Shown: positions 22,138-44,128 of the stretch, in pieces | Position numbering within the stretch: the first letter of the stretch is position 1 | How the letters are laid out: the number at the start of each line of letters is the position of its first letter | Source: Hippopus hippopus | Lineage: Eukaryota; Mollusca; Bivalvia; Cardiida; Cardiidae | Direction: 5' to 3' | DNA length: 64,000 bases | Assembly (NCBI GenBank): GCA_946811185.2 | Contig: OX328110.1 | Coordinates: 11,388,516-11,452,515, forward strand | Notes under the pieces: generated by a model | The model's database searches: none | What the model was told of the DNA's origin: nothing | The model's input: the letters and a program-made list of their open reading frames with translations, nothing else | Position numbers and translations under genes: made by a program

Positions 22138-22277
22138 CATTTATTTATTTTCCCTTTATTCTTCCTTCCCAGTATTTGCAATATCTAACAAAAGCACCTT
22201 CCCATTTTCTTATCATTGACAGTCATAATTCTACAGGAGGCTCAACAGGAATCGCTACTGGAACAATATTTATCAGT

Positions 22278-22757
22278 CCTTATGCTTATGTGATGAAATA
22301 AATTGCAGTCCGCACAGGCTGACCTGGGCCAAAACTTTTCGCTATTGGTCAATTTTCTGTTTGTCACAGGACCAGTCTACTTCATAATTAAGTCTGTTAT
22401 TTAAGAAAGCAGCTCTTATGGATCCATAATTATGTGATGAATTGGGCTGGTATCATGTATAATGGAGATACATTAAGCCCCCTTTTGCCAGAGCATGGCT
22501 CATATATAGTTATGCTCTGTGAAAAGGAGGTTTAATGCATCTTTGTAATTCACTACACCAAGCAAGTTGTCACACAACGCAGACCAATCTTAATTAAAGG
22601 CTGCATCATTGTGTAGAAAGTGGTAGAATGGTCCTTTTACATGCAGAAAATTCAACGGTAGCAGATGGTTTCAACCAAGGACAGCCTGTGTAGGCTGACA
22701 AGGGTCAATACTTTTTGTAGATTCATTAAACCCCATTTTCACAGAGCTGGTCTCATT
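22278..22757. mobile_element. Two adjacent family B MITEs (tail to head)
   Basis: The first (22278-22515) is inverted and runs GATGAAATAAATTGCAGTCC to CCAGAGCATGGCTCATATAT. The second (22508-22757) runs TATGCTCTGTGAAAAGGAGG through a decayed palindrome near 22680 to CACAGAGCTGGTCTCAT. Both have eroded cores. Confidence 0.65.
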
Positions 22758-22954
22758 TTGGAAGAAATTCAATGCCTGTTCAAATAGATCCATGATGACC
22801 GAAACAAGCAACATATTGCCCAATGACAGCTAGGTAATACACTCCTCTTTCAATGCCTATATTTAGACAGTCATGTGATACAGTTGACCAATCAAATTTT
22901 GTATTGGAATTTTACACAAGTTAATTTGATTTTTGTCATTTCAAGCGTAAGATC

Positions 22955-23115
22955 ATGACCCATATTCACCAATCATTCTAAATTATATTCTTTTGTTCTC
23001 AAGAATTTTCTGCATTTCAGAGTTAGACAATTTCCTAGTGGCTAAATCAGAAATATTACTTTCTTGATTTTGAATTAGAGTAACAATGCACTTTAGAATA
23101 TTTGGTGAGTAAGAC
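22955..23115. mobile_element. Family F MITE, degenerate copy
   Basis: CATATTCACCAATCATTCTA on the left, CTCAAGAATTTTCTGCATTT arm, GGCTAAATCAG centre, TTTAGAATATTTGGTGAGTA on the right. Compare the intact copy at 42935-43130. Confidence 0.6.
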
Positions 23116-23175
23116 CCTGGACTGATGAACATAAAAACCAATTTAGCGTTTCCTGTTTACATTTTACAAATCTTG

Positions 23176-23396
23176 TTAACCTTTTACAGCACAGACCTTT
23201 AACGACCCTGAGGAAGAAGGCTTTTGAAAACATTGTGGGAAAAAGAAGAAAATGCTGGTAACCAGCATTTTCTCCTTTTCAGACAATGTTTTCCACCCTT
23301 TTAAGAACAAATATCATGATATAGGCCACCTTTGTCATCTGCAAATGCTCACAGTTTGGATTAAAGTCTAAAATTTTGTCTTTTAGTAAAGAATTA
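23176..23396. mobile_element. Family A MITE, inverted, TTAA at both ends
   Basis: TTAACCTTTTACAGCACAGA at the left and TTAGTAAAGAATTAA at the right, with hairpin AAGAAAATGCTGGTAACCAGC at about 23250 (centre only). Confidence 0.82.
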
Positions 23397-23459
23397 AGCA
23401 GAATTTCCTGTCTCTATGTCCCATACCTACATATAACATAATTTTCCCTCTAACAAACA

Positions 23460-23907
23460 ATCCTGTGTTTTACAACACCTGGGATGAAGACCACTGAAAA
23501 CTGTGAAAAAAGAGAAAATGCCAGTAAGCAGCATTTTCTCATTATTCCTATATATTTTCTTCCCCTTTAAAGTTAGTTCCCATAATCTGAACCACATTTA
23601 AATTGTCATCTCCAAACGCTTTCATTAAGGCCAAGTCTAAAATTTTGTCCTGTGGTAGACTGGTAAACACAGATGCAACTTTTTACCAAACAATCCTGAG
23701 TTTTGGAAACTCTGACGAAGCACACCTTTGAAAACAATTTGTGAAAAGAAGAAAATGATGGCAATCTGCATTTACTCCTTTTCCCCCCTATATTTTCTTC
23801 TACTCCGAAGACAAATTTCGTTTTCTTGGTCCCATCTCTTTTGTTGTCTGCAAATGTCTTCAATTTCTGCAAGTGTTAAAGTTTGTTTTGCCTGGTAAAG
23901 AATTCAT
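23460..23907. mobile_element. Two further family A MITE copies
   Basis: Copy one covers about 23460-23662 (GAGAAAATGCCAGTAAGCAG hairpin), copy two about 23682-23906 (TTTTTACCAAACAATCCTGA to CTGGTAAAGAATTC). Hairpins are partly decayed. A family A-like hairpin fragment also lies at 23995-24060. Confidence 0.65.
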
Positions 23908-24079
23908 CCATTACTGTACATACTATGCATGACAACAGTTATGACAAAGGACTGACATCTGAAGGAAAGAGAAATATCCCCTCTGAATGATGAGGAAAAC
24001 ATCTTGTGAAAAGGAGCCATTGCCTTTCAGAAGGAATTGCTCCTTTTATCACAATGTATAGACAAGAGCACTGCATGCA

Positions 24080-24360
24080 GTTACCAACCCACAGCTGCAG
24101 TTACTTAGAAATAGACTGCTTTTCAGTCCAAAAAAAATTTGATGGTTACCCATCCTTGTTGTAAGGGTTCCCCTTTGATAGTTTACAAAGGTTCTTCTTT
24201 TGATAGTTAACAATTAGTCCAAGTTTGAAGTAAACATTGTCAGTAATAACAGAGATATTATGAAATGTCAAAACAATGCAAAATTACGAGGACACCGCAG
24301 CCATGACAATACCTCCACGTTTTCTTCAAAAAAGAGCAAACTAAATACATTGTATGTCAT
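24080..24360. repeat. Family G dispersed repeat, copy 1
   Basis: GTTGTAAGGGTTCCCCTTTG, GATAGTTAACAATTAGTCCA, AGTAATAACAGAGATATTAT and GCCATGACAATACCTCCACG. The same phrases recur at about 25610-25870 and 26900-27165, and on the opposite strand at 62690-62830. Confidence 0.65.
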
Positions 24361-24562
24361 CAAAGACTGGGACGTGAAAAGTCATATTTTTCATATTCAG
24401 CTCAGGAAAAATCCCTTTCATTCACATGCCCTAATCAGCACCAGTATTAATCAAAAGCTTTGTTCTTCTTGACTTCCAAAGTATAGGAGTCAGCTATCTG
24501 CGCTTTTTGTCATGTCAGCCATCGCTCAAAAACTTTTCCTCCACTTCTTGTCAAACTATCCA

Positions 24563-35981
<11,419 letters not shown>

Positions 35982-36347
35982 AGTAACTTTAAAATCTCAA
36001 GAAACCAAAAGAAACAATTGAGCATGTTTGGAAAAACGATAAATTGTAATGTTCATCCAGACTTGTGTTGGAGTTGGGACCGGTAAACGTGTATTGTCGT
36101 AAATAAAAACAACTCTAGGAATATTTAAAACTTCCGAAAAGACTGTTATCGAGTGATATGAAAAAAGGAACTCTGACATTGGTCATAATTCACAATTAAC
36201 TACACTCGTCAGAGGTTCATATGTGGCAGTTATATCTTGAAAAACAACACTAAATTTACGACTTTAAAATGTACCGTAAATCGTTCTATACTTTATCGGC
36301 AATTTACCGCAAGAATTAAAATTTATATCAGGAAATTTATTTGACAG

Positions 36348-36380
36348 AAAGAACGAAAGAAAGAAAGAAAGAAAGAGAAA
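36348..36380. repeat. (AAAG)n microsatellite
   Basis: About six perfect GAAA units with flanking imperfect ones, 370 bp upstream of the GPR180 start codon. Confidence 0.9.
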
Positions 36381-36469
36381 CGTTACAAAACTTTTGTTTA
36401 ATTTATCAGTACTCAGATTAAGGGATCTCTAGTTACTTTTGGCAGAGACTCCCACATTTTTAAAAGGGA

Positions 36470-36918
36470 TATGCAATTTTGGCGAATTTTAATGATTGCA
36501 GCACACGAATGCGTTCTTCCACAATCACCGCTTATGCTAATGGATAGCCCATTCAGTTGCGAGAAAGAATGAATCCCGAATACCGAAGAAAACGAGCAGA
36601 TATGATTCAAGTCTTTAAGATTCTTCAAAGAAATGACAACACTTCCAACAAAGATCTGCAACAATTAGCCGTACACACAGCAGAACAAGAAATAATCTAA
36701 AATTATTTTTAAAAAAAGCCAAAACTGATTTAAGAAAAAATGATTTTAGTATCCGGGTCGCTGACTCTTGGAATTCACCAAATCAAGTCATTCTTTTACC
36801 AACAATTAATTTCTTCAAAAGTAACTTAAACAAACATTGGGAACAACATCCTGGTAAATTCACCACGCAGTGCTACCCACCTTGTTATGCAGCAAGCCTA
36901 ATCGTCGATAAGAATTAG
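36470..36918 (+). pseudogene. LINE reverse transcriptase C-terminal remnant
   Basis: In plus frames, EYRRKRADMIQVFKILQR at about 36577-36630 and, after a frame change, ADSWNSPNQVILLPTINFFK then SNLNKHWEQHPGKF ending at TAG 36916. The pattern R..WN.L......P..N.FK..L..HW is the C terminus of CR1/Jockey-type polyproteins. Frameshifts and stops make it dead. It is unrelated in sequence to the tail of the 1010-3470 LINE. Confidence 0.85.
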
Positions 36919-37019
36919 ATGGATTTCTAGAAGTCAAAGGCTTACCATCGATCCTGTCAACGTAATTCAGACGTAAGTTATTAAAGTGTTTTAAGATTTA
37001 AAAGACTTTCGTCATCCTT

Positions 37020-37590
37020 TGCCGGAATTTTGGCTGATCCCGGATTCGAACAGATCTACCCTCCAGGTTTCCAAACGTTGCCACCAGCTATCTACCAACG
37101 TTCGGTAGAATACCAGTTTGAAATGATTGAGGGGCAAAAATTAGGTGAATACATGCACGTGTACGTAGGACATTTTCTTTAAATAAAGCTTCGCAACCGT
37201 CACCTCAGGTTACGTACGTTTCTCCATGCCCCCCCCCCTTTTTTTTTTTTTTTTTTTTGTTTCTCCTGCCTGGAAAAGAAGAAAGATCATCTGTTTGGAT
37301 GTTTTGCAGATTAATTGATAGATCTAGCTCAGTCTATTGTTTGATTTTCGTTTATTTACCGTCGCCACCGGTTGCCTACACGGGCGACTCCGCCCCTTGA
37401 AGACTGCGTGTTAGTAAGATAAATTACGGGGATAGTACAAGATACAGGATGAAGTCCACCGTAAGTTATTTCTGCCCATTCACGTAAACAGTGTATCTAG
37501 CACCGCCACACGGAAAGTGTATCGGTACAATTCTACTATTGCGCAATGCTAAACATCTCATCCGAGAGACTTTTTAGTAATTTTAGGTGA
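37020..37590. other. Intergenic gap with a C/T homopolymer
   Basis: No gene recognised. CCCCCCCCC followed by about 21 T lies at 37230-37258. Confidence 0.5.
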
Positions 37591-37597
37591 CCAGCTG

Positions 37598-37690
37598 TGG
37601 GAATCGAATCCACACCTTCAACTGGCCCACAATTCGACTTTCACAAATCTCATGTCAGAACCATGTGCCTCTTGAGTTATTGGACTTGGT
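37598..37690 (-). mobile_element. tRNA-like SINE head (type 6)
   Basis: The minus strand shows AATAACTCAAGAGGCACATG and GGTGTGGATTCGATTCCCAC, an A-box-like and a B-box element. No full cloverleaf. Confidence 0.6.
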
Positions 37691-37744
37691 CAGGAGAGGG
37701 ATCGCATGCCTGTATCGTACATATGTATAGACTATACGAGGGCA

Positions 37745-37970
37745 CAGCCCCAATAGCTCAGAGTATGAGACTAATAAACGTCAAATCTCAGGCCACTTGA
37801 GGGGTAGGTTCGATCCCCATGACTGACCACCTGAAATCACTAAGATGTCCCCCGGATGAAACGTTAAATCTAGGTCTTGTGTGAAGGTGCTATACATTGA
37901 GCATGTTAAAGAACCAGGCCAAACTTAGGATGGGTTTCGTCATGTATCATGCACTTTCTCCCTTTATACC
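37745..37970 (+). mobile_element. tRNA-derived SINE (type 7)
   Basis: CCCAATAGCTCAGAGTATGA, GGTAGGTTCGATCCCCATGA, then GATGTCCCCCGGATGAAACG, GGTGCTATACATTGAGCATG and TTAAAGAACC. Good A/B boxes with a long unrelated body. Confidence 0.75.
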
Positions 37971-38611
37971 CACATTCCACTGGCGGCGATTCCACTACGC
38001 TTCGAAATTTTGGTCAAAACGCCGCGAATCGTAGGAGAAATGGCAAAAGCGCAGTAGAAACGCCTTGATTGTAGTAGAAGTGTAAGTGACCTACTTTTTG
38101 ACCAACTTGACCTACTTTTGAACTTGTCAGAGATATCATCCGGACAGACATTCTGATAATGTTACATAAGTATCACACTGAAAATGTGTCTCTAGACTGC
38201 ACACTAGGTTTTTCTAAGCTTTGGCGCAACAATATAGGAATTCCCACTTTGCGTAGAACTTGCATAGCCGAAGTCTTAAAACACCCATGGACTTGTTACA
38301 ATTAAGAAACTTTTTGAACTGTCATTACGCTCAATATTAAAGATTGAAAAATCAAAATTTTGATAACTTCACACGCGTACAAATCAATTTGTGCAGATCC
38401 ACGTATAGATATTTATGCAATCGCTGACAAATTTTTCATCCATGCAGGTTTTTTTTCTCCACCTGTTTAGCCCGATAAACGACTCCTATGCGTAATCGAT
38501 AGGTTAGTACGTTGCTGTTTTGGTTATTTGTTTCTGTCTATAACTTTGTCCAATTTGAAGCTGCAACAAGGTTGGACGTTTGAAAGTTAGCAAATATATA
38601 GGCAGTTTGCT

Positions 38612-39146
38612 ACGGTGGCACAAAAGTGACATGGAAGATATATTTTATACTACGTGCGCACGCAGTAGCTAATACGTGCGCACGTAATAAGTAATACGTG
38701 CGCACGCAGTAGCTAGTACGTGCGCACGCAGTAGCTAATACGTGCGCACGTATTAACTAATACGTGCGCACGTAATAACTATTACGTGTGCACGTAATAA
38801 TCGACCAATCAGTTTATAAGGAACAAAAGCCATATTGTTGCGAGGGAGGTTCATGATTCTGATTGGTGGATTATTACGTGCGCACGTAATATGTAATACG
38901 TGCGGACGTATTAGCTACTGCGTGCGCATGCAGTAGCTATTACGTGCGCACGTATTAGTTATTACGTGCGCACGTAATAACTAATACGTGCGCACGTAAT
39001 ACTACTGCGTGCGCACGTATTACTTATTACGTGCGCACGTATTAGCTACTGCGTGCGCACGTAATAACTAATACGTGCGCACGTATTAGCTACTGCGTGC
39101 GCACGTAGTATAAAATATATCTTCCATGTCACTTTTGTGCCACCGT
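38612..39146. mobile_element. 535-bp foldback element made of a palindromic tandem array, 8-bp TSD
   Basis: The ends are ACGGTGGCACAAAAGTGACA and its inverse, continuing inward through ATGGAAGATATATTTTATAC for about 45 bp of near-perfect TIR. AGTTTGCT flanks it on both sides (38604-38611, 39147-39154), an 8-bp target duplication as made by hAT-type transposases. Almost all the interior is 20-22-bp units built on the palindrome TACGTGCGCACGTA joined by AATAACTAA / GTAGCTAA spacers, on both sides of a unique centre at about 38800-38870. About 20 units. No ORF. Confidence 0.93.
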
Positions 39147-39565
39147 AGTTTGCTGTAGGTCAACTGCGGTTGTTTCGTTCTTCGTGCATGATCACACGGC
39201 TTCGCTGCATGACGGCCAAGGTACAAGCGAACGCAGATAACCACTTATAAACAAAATTCTTCGGTTTGATAGCAGCGCTGTCATCTTATTTGTCCTTTTA
39301 TATGGATGGACGTTAAAACCCATTATCAAAGGATTCCGATTTTTGCCAACCTAAAGAAGAAGTATTTTAAAAACATTGCGGGAACAGGAGAAAATGTTAG
39401 TAACCCGGTGCACCGTTTTTTCCTTTTTCCAAAAATATCTTCTTCCACGGATCCAATAATTTGATTTATAAATAATTTGTCGTCTGCAAAGGTTTGCAAT
39501 GTGGACTAGTCTAAGAGTTTGTCGTTTGGTGTAGACTAAACTCATAATTTTCCTTGCAAAAATAT

Positions 39566-39806
39566 ATGAGCCAGGCTCTGGCAAAAGGGGGCGTAATGCA
39601 TCTCCGTGATGCGTGATACCAAGCAAGTCATCACGGTATTATACATCCAGAAAATCCGTTTTTTTATAACAACCTACTGAATCTTAAGGTACACTAGTCC
39701 TTTGACATACAGAAAATTAACCTGCGGATTGCGCAGGCTGACCTGAGTCGATACTTTTCGCAGAAAATACATAAAGCCCCCTTTTCATAGAGCATGGCTG
39801 ATATAT
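39566..39806. mobile_element. Family B MITE with eroded core
   Basis: ATGAGCCAGGCTCTGGCAAA to CATAGAGCATGGCTGATATA. The left side of the palindrome is deleted (CTGCGGATTGCGCAGGCTGA). Confidence 0.8.
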
Positions 39807-39944
39807 TTTAAGCCACCAGCTCATCATTTAAGAATCGATATTTAGTTTAAATATCACAGACTAGCCATGGCAAGATTTGGACGAACTGAGTGAGATTTGA
39901 CAACGAAGTAAATGATTAATTCCACCGGAAATCAGCCCATTAGA

Positions 39945-40166
39945 CCTTTATCACACAAAACCATGTATTAAAGACCCCGATAAAGAAGCCTTTTGAAAAC
40001 ATTGTGGGAAAAGGAGAAAATGCTGGTACCAGCATTTTCTCCTTTTCCCACAATGTTTGCTATCCTATCCAAGACAAATTCAACCACTTGAGCTACATGT
40101 AAATTGTCGGCTGCAAATGCTTTCAATTTGGACATGTCTAAGATTTTGTCGTCTGATAAAGAGTTA
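39945..40166. mobile_element. Family A MITE, inverted
   Basis: CCTTTATCACACAAAACCAT to CTGATAAAGAGTTA with a very well kept hairpin near 39995-40058. A worn direct copy follows at about 40168-40365; an inverted worn copy precedes at about 39320-39540. Confidence 0.8.
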
Positions 40167-40429
40167 CTGTAATCTATGGACTGTTATCTCTTTATCAACA
40201 ACAGAATTTTAGACTGGTCCAGACTGGTCAGAAGACGTATTAAATGTGACTCAAACGAATGAATTTGGCTCTGAGGGAGTGAAAAACGTTGTGTGAAAGG
40301 GAGAAAATTTGTTGTTAGCATTGATTTCCTTAGGGTCCTTAAGACTCTTAAACTGATAAAGGCTGAATAAACTAAGAAATGTTTAGCAAAAAACTTTAAC
40401 ATAGCTATTGAAAAGTACTTTTCACCAAA

Positions 40430-40985
40430 TGAAATCGTGCAGATCTAAGAATAGACAGTGCACTCAGTGCAGTCTGATCTTGATTTACACTCACGGTCCG
40501 CAAAAGCTCATCGAGTCACACCTAGCCGTCTAAGGGTTATCTTTTACATGTATTATTTTTAGTTTAGTTTAAACATATTTTATTCAATATAATAGTACAA
40601 TACATGTTAATATACCAAAAATTCAAAATACATGAAAAGGATTGGAATGAAAGCTGTAAGCTTATAAAGTTCCTCTCCTGTATTATTTTTAGCTGAAAAG
40701 GGATATCGCATGCAATTAAATAAAACACACACACCGAAATATTGCGATTTCTAGTGTTGCTAGTCTAGAACTGGTGAAGTCTTAACTCATTTCATGCTAA
40801 ATAACTAAAATGAAATGTTCAGTTCGATAGAAAAGTCTTTAATATTGCTATTTCAAAGTTATGTTTTTTCGGAATAATATCCTCATATCGGACAGTGTAG
40901 ATCAAAGATCAGACTGCACGTTCTGTGCAGTCTGATCTTGATCAACACTTTCCGCGAAAAGGTCAGTGAGTCGCGCTTAAAAGCC
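40430..40985. repeat. Two family D hairpins flanking the LINE tail
   Basis: A worn copy at about 40435-40510 and a clear one at 40890-40985 (GTGTAGATCAAAGATCAGAC...GTCTGATCTTGATCAACAC). Confidence 0.75.
40563..40678 (-). mobile_element. 5'-truncated LINE insertion (116 bp of 3' UTR) with 14-bp TSD
   Basis: TGTATTATTTTTAG occurs exactly at 40549-40562 and 40679-40692. The insert begins TTTAGTTTAAACATATTTTA and ends GCTTATAAAGTTCCTCTCC. Its right part matches the 3' region of the LINE at 1010-3470 (GAAAGCATCAAAGCTTATAT, AGTTCCTCTCC at 1103-1133), giving minus orientation. Confidence 0.88.
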
Positions 40986-41374
40986 TAAGTGTTAAAGTTG
41001 GTTACAACGAGGTCTGTAAAGCTTGATCTCAGATCTACACTGTCTAAAAAGCGTCTATGTGAAACATACTGTACTTTCAGTTTTTGTTTTTATCATCACT
41101 TGTGTGCAAAGTGCGTAACGCTGAATCATTACCCCCTTACGAGTAATTTGGAATATCTTTGTAAAATTGGAAAAGATAATCATATGTTGTGGTTAAATCC
41201 ATGAATGTGTGAGAGAACATCTTGGCAAAGAGGAGAACTCGCTCGTTACAAGCTATTTCTCCTCCTGCCAAGATGTTTAAAAAATGTCAGTTGCTGCAAG
41301 GCAAAAAGAATTCCCTCCGCAGTTAATTTACTCGTGTATAAATAGGACAGAAACATTTTCGTTATTGTTACTTT

Positions 41375-41800
41375 TAACCGCTCGCTTGAGTCTGAGGTAG
41401 AAGCCTTTGAAAATGCTGTGGGAAAAGGAGTAATTGCAGGTAACCAGCATTTTTCTCCTTTTTTCACATTTTTTTCCTACCTTTGAAAGGCAAATCCCAT
41501 CACTTTAGCCACAATTCATCTACCGTCTACAAATGCTTTGTCTATAGACGAGTCAAAAATTTTGTGACAGGGTAGACAACTCTTTGATATACGACAAAAT
41601 TGTAGACTTGTCCAAATTGAAAGCATTTGCAGACGACAATTTAACTCAAATGATGGAACTTACTTTTAATAGGATAGAAAACATTGTGGGAAAAGGAGAA
41701 AATGCTGGTTTCCAGCATTTTCTCCTTTTCACACAATGTTTTCAATAGGTTCCTTCCTTAGGGTCGAAAAGTTTGGGATTGTGTGGCAAAAGGATAAACG
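41375..41800. mobile_element. Two adjacent family A MITEs in opposite orientation
   Basis: Inverted copy at about 41375-41570 and direct copy at about 41570-41797 with a strong hairpin at 41685-41748 and right end GTGTGGCAAAAGG. Confidence 0.75.
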
Positions 41801-41874
41801 TTATCAGTGCAATGTACAACCGCGACGTGAGGAAGTCTCCGCAATTTAGAGGACACTTGTTATTTAGTCATTCA

Positions 41875-42142
41875 GTGTTTGGTAAAAGCTTGAAATCACG
41901 TGACAAATGACTGTATGTTTTTAGTGTTATTACTTTCGTTATCGATATTCTTTCAGTGTTGTTGAGTTATCCAGTGTATGGCAAAAGCTTTTAAACACGT
42001 GACAAATGATTATTATGGTGGCATATTTCTGCCGCGAGATACGAGATAGCTATCATGATAATTTTAGAAAACTATCAGAAATATGCCACCATAGATTATT
42101 TGTTTTAGTGTTCTTACTTTCGTTAGCTTTATTCTTTCTTGT
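41875..42142. repeat. Inverted repeat nested in direct repeats
   Basis: TATGGTGGCATATTTCTG at 42015-42032 pairs with CAGAAATATGCCACCATA near 42076-42093. Outside it, TTTTAGTGTT.TTACTTTCGTTA with ATTCTTTC recurs at about 41919 and 42103, and GGTAAAAGCTTGAAATCACG / GGCAAAAGCTTTTAAACACG at about 41881 and 41979. Confidence 0.75.
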
Positions 42143-42147
42143 GAAGT

Positions 42148-42300
42148 ATCATAAGTGGCGCAGTGGTTTAAGGAATTGGATTTGTGGTCAGGATTATCTA
42201 GGTCGATCTCCACTGTCAGTGCTGGTTATGTGGGAGTGTCCTCAGGCAAGGCACTGCAGACCTTTAGACTAGAGCTGGTGAACCCTCCAAAGACATGTGA
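42148..42300 (+). mobile_element. tRNA-derived SINE (type 8, Leu-like head)
   Basis: AAGTGGCGCAGTGGTTTAAG (A box) and GGTCGATCTCC (B box), then a body with GGCAAGGCACTGCAGACC. No acceptor stem pairing beyond the head. Confidence 0.6.
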
Positions 42301-42379
42301 AAATAAAATGCAGCCGTGATATGTATGAAATACTATTGGGAACGACACAAAACAGAATTAGATCTACCCCTTTCTCACG

Positions 42380-42900
42380 CAATCGCATGGTACAGACCCT
42401 TCTAAAGAAGCCTGTCGAAAATATTGTGAGGTAAAGAGGAAATGCTGGTAACCAGTATTTTCCTTTTTTTCCTGATCGTTTTCTACTCTGTCAAGCCGAG
42501 CCCCGGTAAATCAGTCGGTAGAGCACAGGATTTGAGAATAGGAGGTCGCAGGTTCGATAAGCAGCTCAGCCAATTTCTTTCCGAGAAATGATGATAGTCA
42601 TTGCGACAGGTTTCATTCCTCTCTTATCGCCGACCATTGTTTCGACGATGATTTTGTAAGAAAGCAGTCAGTGACTTGGAAAGACTATTGTGCTGAGTAC
42701 TGATAAAGAAACTCCAGGAAAGCATAGATAAATGCACTGGCCACCGCGATATAACTGAAATAATGTTGAACTGCGTTATACATCAATAAATAAATAAATC
42801 AATCAAAGCCAAATTCCATCATCGGAACAGATCTACTATGTTGTATGCAGAAACCGTCAATTGAGACAGTCTAAATTTTTTTCGTCTGGTAAAGAATTAA
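42380..42900. mobile_element. Family A MITE split by a type 1 SINE
   Basis: Left ACCCCTTTCTCACGCAATCG, GAGGAAATGCTGGTAACCAG hairpin and TTTTCTACTCTGTCAA; right from 42807 AGCCAAATTCCATCATCGGA to TTTCGTCTGGTAAAGAATTA. Same arrangement as 20405-20953. Confidence 0.8.
42495..42806 (+). mobile_element. tRNA-derived SINE (type 1)
   Basis: GCCGAGCCCCGGTAAATCAG, GGTAGAGCACAGG, GGTTCGATAAGCAGCTCAGC and the shared body, ending AAATAAATAAATCAATCAA. Flanks share TCAA(A)GCC. Confidence 0.8.
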
Positions 42901-42934
42901 AAAAAACCATTTTTTCCCCTTTTGAAGTGGCCTA

Positions 42935-43130
42935 GGTGCATATACACCAACCATTCTAAGGAACATTCTTTGTCTTTTTCTCCAAGATTTTCTAATTTTG
43001 AAAGTAACACACCTTCTGATTGGCTAAACCAAACGGTTTAGCCAATCAGAAGTTGTGTTACTTTCAAATTTAGAAAATTCTGGAGAATAATACCAAAAAT
43101 GTTATTTGGATTAGTTGATGAATAACAGGC
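42935..43130. mobile_element. Family F hairpin MITE, intact copy
   Basis: ATATACACCAACCATTCTAA at left, central palindrome GGCTAAACCAAACGGTTTAGCC at 43022-43043, arms TTCTGATT...AATCAGAAG, and right end TTAGTTGATGAATAACAG. It ends about 75 bp before the SLC19 start codon. Confidence 0.82.
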
Positions 43131-43203
43131 TCTGAAGTTACTTCCTCATGCGAAAACTGTGGAAAACTGAGATTTGAACATTCGACATAACAGTTGCACC
43201 AAC

Positions 43204-44128
43204 ATGGAGATACTGCTTATAACCATTATTGTTTGTTCCATTGGATTCTTTAACAATCTGAGACCTTCCGAGGCATATCTGACCCCGTATCTGACTGGAC
43301 ACTGGAAAAACTTGACCGATGATCAAGTGGACAATGAAATATATCCATGGTGGACCTATTCAACATTTATATGGATTGTACCGGTTTTTCTTCTCGCCGA
43401 TTTTTTACGGTATAAGCCAATATTAGTCTTGTCTGCCGGAGCATTTATAGCTACTTGGGCTTTATTACTGTGGGCCCAGGGTGTGCCTGATATGAAGTTA
43501 ATGCAGGTTACGTTCGGATTTACGACCGCCGGGGACGTTGTTTACTACTCTTACCTGTTTTCTATAGTATCGGAAGAAAACTACGGCATGGTTTCTAGCT
43601 TTACCCGAGCCAGTGTCCTCATCGGCAAGTTTGTAGCCTACCTTTGTGGACAAATTACGGTATCAACCGGAAAACTAGACCTGTTTCAGTTAAATATATT
43701 TTCGTTTGTCAGCGTTTGTGTTGGTTTTGTTTTGACCTTGACTTTGCCAAGTGTCAAGTATTCGGAGATATTTCACCGTAATCCCCAGCAAAATGAAAAT
43801 CCGAACAATGTACAAGGAAACGAAAATGACACTAAGAATTGGAATGGCGAAAACACTTCAAAACCAGCTGAACCTGTAAATGCCAGTGAGAACAAAAGTG
43901 ACAGTGTTATTGGTAAATTAAAAGACGGTGGTACTTTTCTTATGAACGAGCTCAAGCGCATCTATTCGTCAAAAATCGTAAAGATCTGGGCCCTGTGGTG
44001 GGTGTTTGCCACTTGCGGGAACCTGCAGGTCGGTAACTACATTCAAACATTATGGAAGGAGATTGCGCCTCACAAAGAAGACCGTCATCTTTACAATGGT
44101 GCCGTGGAAGCTGCAGGAACACTGTTTA
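43204..44128 (+). CDS. SLC19 carrier exon 1 (TM1 to TM7)
   Basis: Start MEILLITIIVCSIGFFNNLR. It carries about two thirds of the protein and ends in NGAVEAAGTLF with donor TTTAgtaaat, phase 1. The open frame runs on past the donor into a T-rich stretch and should be cut here. Confidence 0.95.

Noticed and set aside
38612..39146. CRISPR-like array of short repeats
   Set aside because: Eukaryotic context, units are palindromic with no unique spacers, and TIR plus target duplication show a transposon.
43174..43203. Upstream start of the SLC19 ORF
   Set aside because: The codon at 43174 is TTG; the first ATG in frame is 43204, which also gives the expected short N terminus.
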